A stretch of DNA of 64,000 bases from Oscillibacter valericigenes. GTDB taxonomy: Bacteria > Bacillota > Clostridia > Oscillospirales > Oscillospiraceae. How positions within the stretch are numbered: position 1 is the first letter of the stretch; each line of letters starts with the position of its first letter. The stretch is from positions 186,001-250,000 of the forward strand of contig NZ_JAFBIQ010000001.1 of assembly GCF_021531315.1 (NCBI RefSeq). The letters run 5' to 3'. The notes beneath the pieces are model-generated. The model had not been told where the DNA came from. It did not search any database and was given only the letters and a program-made list of their open reading frames with translations. The translations under genes and the position numbers were made by a program. Of the stretch, positions 57,995 to 64,000 are shown piece after piece.

Positions 57995-59635
57995 TCAGTC
58001 CTCCTTGGATTTTTTGATGATGGTATCCACAAACTCCTCCGCGGCAAGCGCTGCCTGCGCGGGAGTCGGGTAGTTGTTTTCAAAGACCGCGCCGCAGTCC
58101 GCGCGGAAGTCCTCCTCGCTGCGCTGCGCGCGAACGCGCGCGCGGGCGTAGTCCTCGGAGATGCCGTCGCGCGCCATGATGCGCCGCACACGGACCTCCT
58201 CCGGCGCGGTGACCGCGACGGTCACATCGCAGAGCGTGCCGAGACCGCTCTCAATGAGCTTGATCGCGTCGAGCGCGATGAGCCTCGCGCCGCTCGCCTC
58301 CATGCGCCGCGCGAGCGCGCGGGGCAGGTGACGGAAGATGATGCCGTCGAGCCGCGCGAGCGCGGCATCGTCGCCGAAGACTATTTTGCCCAGCTTTTGC
58401 CGGTCCAATCCGCCGTCTGGGGCAAAGACCTCGCCGAAGGCGGCGGTCAGGTCGGCGCGGAGCGGCGCGTCGGACCGGAGCATTTCGTGATACACCGCGT
58501 CGCAGTCGAGCACCAGCGCGCCATGCCGCTCCAGCGCGCGCAGAAGCGTGGTTTTGCCCGCGCCCGTGCCGCCCGTGATGCCGAGCACCAGCACGCCCTC
58601 ATCGGCGCTCTCGGTGTGAAAGCCTGCAGCCTTTTTGAGGCGGTTTCCCACCGCGAAGCCAAGTCCCGCACTGTCGGGACACTGCGCCCAGATGGCGGGC
58701 ACCTGCGTTTCATCGAAGGTGCGCAGCGCGTCGAACACGCGCTGCGACTGCGCTAACTTGTCGCCGCTCGCGCCGAGGCGATGGACGATTTGCCCTGCAA
58801 AGAGCGGCGCGAACTCGTCAAAGCAGATCACGCCGTCCCGTTCGCCGAGCGAGGCAAGCAGCCGCCGCGCGCTCGCGCGCGGCGCGCCGGTGACGACCGT
58901 GACGGGCGCCTTGGGCGCATAGTGGCGGTACTTCATGCCCGGCGCGCGGGGCTTCTCCCCCGCCGCCATCGGCTGCGTGACCGCCTTATCCACCGCCACC
59001 TCGCCGAGCACCTCCCGCAAGTCCTCGAGCGGCAGGCCGCCCGGACGCAGCAGGCGCGGCGGCGTGCAGGTGAGGTCAATGATGGTCGATTCCACCCCCA
59101 CGCGGCAGGCGCCTCCGTCCACCACGCCGTCGATCCTGCCGTCCATGTCCTCGCGGACATGCGCGGCGCTCGTGCAGCTCGGCCGGCCCGAGGTGTTGGC
59201 GCTCGGCGCGGCGACCGGCACGCCCGCGGCGGCGATGATCGCGCGCGTGACCGCATGGTCGGGGCAGCGCATCCCGACGGTGTCCAGCCCGCCGGTGGTG
59301 ACGAGCGGCACGCAGTCCGCCTTGGACAGGATCATCGTCAGAGGCCCCGGCCAGAAGCGCTCGGCAAGGCGATATGCCGTCTCCGGCACATTTTTGCAGT
59401 AGCGCGCGAGCCAGCCCGCGTCGGGGATATGTAAAATGAGCGGATTGTCCTGCGGACGGCCCTTGGCCTCGAAAATGTGCCGCACGGCGTCCTCGTTCAG
59501 CCCGTCCGCGCCGAGACCGTAGACCGTCTCGGTCGGGATGGCGAGCAATCCGCCGCGGCGCAGGATCTCCGCCGCCTGTCCGACCGCCGCGCTCTCCCGC
59601 GCGGGATCGGTGATGGTAAAGTATCGGGTGTTCAA
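57995..59635 (-). CDS. Fused threonylcarbamoyl-AMP synthase (TsaC/Sua5) and dephospho-CoA kinase (CoaE)
   Basis: The 546-residue two-enzyme protein has a YrdC/TsaC domain first (residues about 15-205). It makes threonylcarbamoyl-AMP for t6A tRNA modification, with LLAIPTETVYGLGAD and KGRPQDNPLILHI as markers. A Sua5-type C-terminal domain with MKYRHYAPKAPVTVV follows. From about residue 345 a CoaE domain begins, with Walker A GITGGTGAGKTTLL and LDCDAVYHEML, which performs the last step of coenzyme A synthesis. The start is a TTG seven bases after GGGGGAACC. No ATG lies before the first conserved block. It is followed by the M18 gene after three bases. Confidence 0.92.
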   Translation of the reverse strand: MNTRYFTITDPARESAAVGQAAEILRRGGLLAIPTETVYGLGADGLNEDAVRHIFEAKGRPQDNPLILHIPDAGWLARYCKNVPETAYRLAERFWPGPLTMILSKADCVPLVTTGGLDTVGMRCPDHAVTRAIIAAAGVPVAAPSANTSGRPSCTSAAHVREDMDGRIDGVVDGGACRVGVESTIIDLTCTPPRLLRPGGLPLEDLREVLGEVAVDKAVTQPMAAGEKPRAPGMKYRHYAPKAPVTVVTGAPRASARRLLASLGERDGVICFDEFAPLFAGQIVHRLGASGDKLAQSQRVFDALRTFDETQVPAIWAQCPDSAGLGFAVGNRLKKAAGFHTESADEGVLVLGITGGTGAGKTTLLRALERHGALVLDCDAVYHEMLRSDAPLRADLTAAFGEVFAPDGGLDRQKLGKIVFGDDAALARLDGIIFRHLPRALARRMEASGARLIALDAIKLIESGLGTLCDVTVAVTAPEEVRVRRIMARDGISEDYARARVRAQRSEEDFRADCGAVFENNYPTPAQAALAAEEFVDTIIKKSKED

Positions 59636-59677
59636 AAAGGTTCCCCCTTATTCGCGTTCAAAGAAAATGCGGCGCTC

Positions 59678-60748
59678 TCAGCTCTCCGTGCTCTCGCGCA
59701 GCTTTTCCGCCTGCGACTGCATCGTGAGCGCGTCGATGATGGGATCAAGCTCGCCGTTCATCACGGCGTCGATGTTGAAATTCTTGTTCTCTCCCGTCAA
59801 GCGGTGATCGGTCACGCGGTTTTGCGGGAAGTTGTAGGTGCGGATGCGCTCGTTGCGCATTCCTGTGCCGACCTGCGCGCGGCGCTCGCTCGTCACAGCG
59901 CTCTCCACGCGCTCGCGCTCGAGCTCGTAGAGCTTGGAGGCCAGCATCTGCATACACTTCGCGCGGTTCTGCACCTGCGATCTCTCCTCCTGACAGGCGA
60001 CGACGATGCCCGTGGGCTTGTGGATAAGCCGCACGGCGCTGCTCGTTTTGTTGACATGCTGCCCCCCCGCGCCCGAGGCGCGGTAGACCTGCATCTCGAT
60101 GTCCTCGGGCCGAAGGTCCACATCGACCTCCTCCATCTCGGGCAGCACCGCGACCGTGGCGGTCGAGGTGTGGATGCGCCCGCCGGATTCCGTCTCCGGC
60201 ACGCGCTGCACGCGGTGGACGCCGCTTTCAAACTTCAGCCGCGACCATGCGCCCGCGCCGTTGAGGATAAAGTCAGCTTCCTTTACACCGCCCAACTCCG
60301 TGTCGTTGTAGTTCAACAGTTCAAGCTTCCAGCCGTGCTTTTCGGCGTACATGGCATACATGCGGTAGAGGTCCGCGGCAAAAAGTGCGCTCTCCTCGCC
60401 GCCGACGCCGCCGCGCAGCTCCATGATGACATTTTTCCCGTCGTTCGGGTCGCGCGGCAGCAGCAGCACGCGCAGCTCGTCGTAGAGCCGCGCCTTGTCC
60501 TCCTTCGCCCTGCGCAGCTCCTCCTGCGCCATCTCGCGCAGCTCGGGGTCGGAGAGCAGCTCCGTCGCCTCGGCGATGGTCTGCTCCGCACGGCGGTATT
60601 CCTCATAGGCCTGCGCGACCGGCTCGATCTCCCTTTGCTCCTGCGTGAGCTTTCGGAGCTGTGCGGCATCGCCGTAGATCTCCGGCACGGTCAGCAGCTC
60701 CCCGATCTCCGCGCAGCGGCGCGCGATCTGTTCCAGCTTTTCCCACAT
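59678..60748 (-). CDS. prfA: Peptide chain release factor 1
   Basis: The 356-residue class I release factor reads UAA and UAG. The codon-recognition PxT motif is in RVQRVPETESGGRIHTS, and the catalytic GGQ is in SGAGGQHVNKTSSAVRL. The N-terminal coiled segment and the C-terminal ESAVTSERRAQVGTGMRNER are normal. It lies 42 bases before the tsaC-coaE fusion and four bases after the flavodoxin gene. The common partner prmC is absent. Confidence 0.97.
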   Translation of the reverse strand: MWEKLEQIARRCAEIGELLTVPEIYGDAAQLRKLTQEQREIEPVAQAYEEYRRAEQTIAEATELLSDPELREMAQEELRRAKEDKARLYDELRVLLLPRDPNDGKNVIMELRGGVGGEESALFAADLYRMYAMYAEKHGWKLELLNYNDTELGGVKEADFILNGAGAWSRLKFESGVHRVQRVPETESGGRIHTSTATVAVLPEMEEVDVDLRPEDIEMQVYRASGAGGQHVNKTSSAVRLIHKPTGIVVACQEERSQVQNRAKCMQMLASKLYELERERVESAVTSERRAQVGTGMRNERIRTYNFPQNRVTDHRLTGENKNFNIDAVMNGELDPIIDALTMQSQAEKLRESTES

Positions 60749-60752
60749 CGCT

Positions 60753-61250
60753 TCAGTTCTCCGCCGTCATGTAGTTCGTCACATTGCGGACAAACTCGTC
60801 GCGCCAAAAGTGATAGCCCGTCGAGCCGATACGCAGCGAGACCTCCGCAACATGCGGGCGCTCCACATAGCGGTCCATCTGACCGTACACATCTTTATAA
60901 GCCTCCTCGCTGCCGTGCGTGAGCACATAGGCGATGTTCTGTATCTCCAGCCCGCGCCGCTTCAAAAAGCCGCGCGCGATGCTCGAGCAGCGCCCCGCCC
61001 AGATGGGAGTGCCGAGAATGACGAGGCGGTAATCCTGTAAGGCACGGCTGGTCTCATAGGGCTCCATCGCGCGTGTGCGCTTGCGCATGGCATCGAGTCC
61101 GCAGCGCAGATAACCGATGGCGCCGTCGCGGTTCACGCGGTCCTTTATCTCTACGCACTCGCAGTCGAGCGCGGCGGCGATCTCCTCCATGGCAAATTTT
61201 GTGTTCCCCGTGCGAGAGTAATACAAACACAGAATGTCCTTGTTCATCAT
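60753..61250 (-). CDS. Flavodoxin family protein
   Basis: The 165-residue FMN-binding flavodoxin-like protein has the phosphate loop CLYYSRTGNTKFAMEEIA at the N-terminus. YRLVILGTPIWAGRCSSIARGF is the second flavin contact, with the W-A-G typical of flavodoxins, and VLTHGSEEAYKDV the third. It may act as an electron carrier or a quinone-type reductase. The partner is unknown. Its ATG overlaps the YdcF stop codon (ATGA), so the two are translationally coupled. Confidence 0.85.
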   Translation of the reverse strand: MMNKDILCLYYSRTGNTKFAMEEIAAALDCECVEIKDRVNRDGAIGYLRCGLDAMRKRTRAMEPYETSRALQDYRLVILGTPIWAGRCSSIARGFLKRRGLEIQNIAYVLTHGSEEAYKDVYGQMDRYVERPHVAEVSLRIGSTGYHFWRDEFVRNVTNYMTAEN

Positions 61251-62035
61251 TGACCTCCGTAGACAAAATAGGCGGCAAGGCCGAAGGCCTCGCGGATATA
61301 ATAGTTGACGCTCAGGCAGCGAAAATAGAGCGCGGACGGCATGTGCGCCGGCACAGCGGTACTCGCACCGCCCCACATCAGCCTCGCGCGGCAAAGGTGG
61401 TAATCCGAGGTGACGATGGCGACGCGCTGCGTCAGATCGACGCCCAGCCCTTCAAGCATTTCCCGGGAAAAGCGCAGATTTTCCTCCGTGCTGGCCGATC
61501 GTTCCTCAAGATGCAGCTGATCCTCGTCCACGCCGCGGCTGACCAGCGCGCGACGCATACACTCCGCCTCGGTGATGGCCTCGCCCGGCCCCTGTCCACC
61601 GGAGAGGATGACCGGCACATCGGGGTGTCTCGCAAGATATGCCGCCGCCGCGTCGATGCGCGTGCGCAGCGAGAGCGAGGGCGTTTCGCCGTTCACGCCC
61701 GCGCCGAGCACGATGACCGCGCTCACCGGCGCGTCGGACTCGTCTGCGAACGAACCGCGGACGACCATCGTTTCCAGCACGGTAAACAGGGAAAAGCCCA
61801 GTAAAAGCGCAGCGATCAGCGCAAGCTCGCACCACGCCGCGGCGCGGTGCCCGCGCCGTGCAAAATGCTCCAGCAGATAGAAAATGAACAGCACCGCCGC
61901 GGCGCACAGGCAGAGAAGGGCGGAAAAGCGCATCCCCGGAATGAAGCGCAGCAGCACCTCGAGCGCAAGGAAAATGACCGATGCCAAAAGCAGACGGTTT
62001 TCCCGCTTCGTGAGCGCTTTCCATTTTTTCGCCAT
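61247..62035 (-). CDS. YdcF family membrane protein (DUF218)
   Basis: The 262-residue protein has three N-terminal membrane segments (about residues 15-100) followed by a DUF218 domain: SAVIVLGAGVNGETPSLSLR, VPVILSGGQGPGEAITEAEC and VAIVTSDYHLCRARLMW. DUF218 proteins such as SanA and YdcF are linked to envelope functions or S-adenosylmethionine binding. The exact role is unknown. The ATG at MAKKWK follows GGGGAGG. It lies 49 bases after the ABC-F gene and overlaps the flavodoxin gene. Confidence 0.87.
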   Translation of the reverse strand: MAKKWKALTKRENRLLLASVIFLALEVLLRFIPGMRFSALLCLCAAAVLFIFYLLEHFARRGHRAAAWCELALIAALLLGFSLFTVLETMVVRGSFADESDAPVSAVIVLGAGVNGETPSLSLRTRIDAAAAYLARHPDVPVILSGGQGPGEAITEAECMRRALVSRGVDEDQLHLEERSASTEENLRFSREMLEGLGVDLTQRVAIVTSDYHLCRARLMWGGASTAVPAHMPSALYFRCLSVNYYIREAFGLAAYFVYGGQ

Positions 62036-62084
62036 GTTTCGGCCTCCCCGCCCGCGCGTTTCTCTTCTGCTTCCTGCCATTTTC

Positions 62085-63986
62085 TTACTCGCCCGCCTCG
62101 GCAGCAAGCTGCTCCCAGCGCTCCATCAGCGCGGTGAGCGCCTGCTCCTGCGCCTCTTTTTCGGCGTAGAGCGCGCTGTACTTCTCATAGTCTGACGCAG
62201 CCTCCTCCAGCCGCGCGTCCAACGCGGCGAGCGCCTCCTCCTGCTGCGCGATCTCGCGCTCGCAGATGGTGAGCTGGCGGCGAGCCGCCTGCTGCCCCTT
62301 ATTGCCGCGCTGCGGTTTCTCTGTGTTGTGCTTTTCCTTTACACGGCTTTCTGTCTCTGCTTTTTTCGGCGGTTGTTCCGCTTTTAGCCTGCGGTAGCGG
62401 GCAAAGCCCATCGGGTAGTCGGTGATGATACAGTCCTCCAACTCCCACACGCGGGTAGCGAAGCGGTTGATGAAGTAGCGGTCATGGCTGACGAACAAAA
62501 GCGTACCGTCGTAGGCCTCCACCGCCTCCTCGATCCACTCGCGCGAGGCGATGTCGAGGTGGTTGGTCGGCTCGTCAAGAATAAGGAAATTGACCTCGTC
62601 GTCCATCAGCATACAAAGCCGCAGGCGGCTCTGCTCGCCGCCGGAGAGCACGGAGACGGACTTGAAAACATCCTCGCCGCGGAAGTGGAAGGCCGCCAGA
62701 CGGTCGCGCGCCTTCTGCGGCGTGATGTCTCGCTTGGACCAGAGCATCGTGTCCACGAGGTTTCGCTGCGGCACATCGAAGTGAATGATCTGCGGCAGAT
62801 ACGCGGTCTTGACCGCAGGGCCGAGCTTGACGCGCCCTTCGTCGGGATACTCCTCTCCCATGATCATTTTGATGAGCGTGGACTTGCCCGTGCCGTTGTC
62901 GCCGATGAGCGCGATGCGCTCGCCGCCGGTGACCTTGAGGCTCACATCGGAGAAAAGCGTCCGCGCGCCGAAGGACTTGCCGACACCCTTGAGCGTGAGC
63001 ACCTCGTCGCCGAAGAACTCTCCGCTGCGGAACTGCGCGGTCAGCCTGCGCTCGCGCGTGGGCTTGTCCGTCGTGCGCATCCGCTCGATGCGCTTTTCCA
63101 TCGAGAACGCGCGCTTGTGCAGCGCGTCGTTGCCCATGAAAGCCCATAGGTGCAGCTTGTCCGCCGCTGCCTCGAGCTGCTTTATCTTCGCCTGCTCTTT
63201 TTCATATTGCCGCATTTTTTCGAGGTAGCGACGCTCCTTCTCCACGGCATAAAAGCTGTAATTGCCGTTGTAGAGTTCCGCGTGTCCGTCGAGAATTTCG
63301 ATGACGCGGGTGATGGTGCGGTCAAGGAAATAGCGGTCGTGCGAGATGGCGACGACCGTACCCTTGAAGGAGGCGAGGTAATCCTCCAGCCATTCGATGG
63401 CGTGGAGGTCGAGGTGGTTGGTCGGCTCGTCGAGGAGCAGAATATCCGTATCCTCCAAAATGAGGCGGCCGAGGTTCACGCGCGTCTTTTCGCCGCCCGA
63501 GAGCGTGTCAAATAACCGCGTGCGCATATCGGCGGGGATCGAAAGGCCGTTTGCCACCTTGTTGACGGCGGTGGCGGTGTCGTAGCCTCCGAGGCCCTCA
63601 AAGCGGGCGGAGAGCTCGCCGTAGCGGCGCAGCGTTTCCTCCGATTCGTCGCCGCCTGCCATCTGCGCGGAGAGCTTTTCCATCTCGTCCGCCATGTTCC
63701 GCATCCGTGCGAAGGCGGATTGCAGCACATCCTCGACTGTGAAGCCCGCGGGGTAGACCGGTATCTGCGAAATGAGCCCCACGCGGCGGCCTGACGCGAT
63801 GGCGACCTCACCGATGTCGTAGTCGAGCTCATCGGTCAGGATGCGAAAGAGCGTCGTTTTGCCCGCGCCGTTCTTGCCGAGCAGGCCCACGCGCTCGCCG
63901 GAGTTGACCTGAAAGGTCAAGCCGTCGAGTATTTTCTTTTCCAGATCAAAGGACTTCTGAAGCCCCGTTACACTGATCTCGATCAT
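62085..63986 (-). CDS. ABC-F family ATPase
   Basis: The 633-residue protein has two tandem ATP-binding cassettes and no membrane part. It belongs to the ABC-F family of ribosome-associated translation factors. The first cassette has LLGKNGAGKTTLFRIL, LSGGEKTRVNLGRLIL and ILLLDEPTNHLDL. The interdomain linker (about residues 235-310) is charged and helical. The second cassette has IGDNGTGKSTLIKMI, LSGGEQSRLRLCMLM and ILDEPTNHLDIASRE. A C-terminal coiled coil follows (residues 560-630). It resembles the Uup/YdiF type more than antibiotic-resistance members. Only 14 bases precede the ATG in the window, with no ribosome site and no stop, so a start further upstream cannot be excluded. Confidence 0.92.
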   Translation of the reverse strand: MIEISVTGLQKSFDLEKKILDGLTFQVNSGERVGLLGKNGAGKTTLFRILTDELDYDIGEVAIASGRRVGLISQIPVYPAGFTVEDVLQSAFARMRNMADEMEKLSAQMAGGDESEETLRRYGELSARFEGLGGYDTATAVNKVANGLSIPADMRTRLFDTLSGGEKTRVNLGRLILEDTDILLLDEPTNHLDLHAIEWLEDYLASFKGTVVAISHDRYFLDRTITRVIEILDGHAELYNGNYSFYAVEKERRYLEKMRQYEKEQAKIKQLEAAADKLHLWAFMGNDALHKRAFSMEKRIERMRTTDKPTRERRLTAQFRSGEFFGDEVLTLKGVGKSFGARTLFSDVSLKVTGGERIALIGDNGTGKSTLIKMIMGEEYPDEGRVKLGPAVKTAYLPQIIHFDVPQRNLVDTMLWSKRDITPQKARDRLAAFHFRGEDVFKSVSVLSGGEQSRLRLCMLMDDEVNFLILDEPTNHLDIASREWIEEAVEAYDGTLLFVSHDRYFINRFATRVWELEDCIITDYPMGFARYRRLKAEQPPKKAETESRVKEKHNTEKPQRGNKGQQAARRQLTICEREIAQQEEALAALDARLEEAASDYEKYSALYAEKEAQEQALTALMERWEQLAAEAGE

Positions 63987-64000
63987 GTCGTTTTGAGCAA

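Overview
The window is 64 kb of GC-rich chromosome, densely packed and mostly transcribed from the minus strand. The gene set points to a Gram-positive anaerobe of the Bacillota, class Clostridia, most likely the Oscillospirales/Oscillospiraceae gut lineage. The markers are AddAB, RNase M5, Mini-RNase III, RqcH, a LytR-CpsA-Psr protein, DegV, YqeG, S21, RsfS, a CD1247-type acidic protein and a selenium-type xanthine dehydrogenase. This placement is inferred from gene content and not from a marker search. I saw no tRNA or rRNA gene, CRISPR array, insertion sequence, prophage or attachment site. No gene-free stretch exceeds 300 bases. The longest gaps (about 190-260 bases) hold promoters, leaders and terminators.

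Layout. 1-4,150: XRE regulator, comEC, holA and rnmV. 4,216-4,784: rplS with terminator and promoter. 4,838-11,803: addB-addA. 11,852-13,177: marR and a TauE/SafE exporter on the plus strand. 13,174-14,581: zinc-ribbon protein, ispE and what looks like a gutted spoIIR. 14,604-18,614: DUF1015, DUF378, mrnC and rqcH. 18,688-20,915: hisS and a coiled-coil protein on the plus strand. 20,927-33,406: an accessory molybdenum-hydroxylase island. 33,416-35,767: membrane XRE regulator, DMT transporter and a methyltransferase. 35,793-39,389: rpmG-secE-nusG-rplK-rplA and rplJ-rplL. 39,401-46,202: ruvX, efp with the CD1247-type gene, yqeG, an unknown plus-strand gene, DUF3783, rpsU, leuS and rsfS. 46,222-54,707: smc, ftsY, a zinc-ribbon gene, rdgB, yhbY, a nadD-yqeK fusion and an LCP gene. 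54,728-64,000: TepA-like peptidase, DegV, M18 aminopeptidase, a tsaC-coaE fusion, prfA, flavodoxin, YdcF and an ABC-F ATPase.

The molybdenum island is the most distinctive part. It has two transcription units. One carries a three-subunit hydroxylase (Mo, 2Fe-2S, FAD) followed by YgfM-like and XdhD-like proteins. The other carries a fused 2Fe-2S/Mo protein of the selenium-dependent xanthine dehydrogenase type plus an L-asparaginase. A MocA-like cytidylyltransferase gene lies between them on the opposite strand and would supply the cytosine dinucleotide cofactor. By family knowledge this is a purine (xanthine/hypoxanthine) utilisation locus. Upstream of both units I find the same 25-bp element (GCGTGATACTA-N8-ATAGCG with an inner dyad), a strong candidate for a shared operator. 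The XdhD-like protein has a ferredoxin-like domain in which all eight cluster cysteines are gone.

Other points of note are a mutually exclusive GAGGAA/TTTCCTC pairing in the efp leader that could hide the ribosome binding site, paired CCATTTGG dyads at the promoter of the XRE-comEC operon, two enzyme fusions (TsaC-CoaE and NadD-YqeK), and the spoIIR remnant, which suggests that this lineage has lost sporulation.
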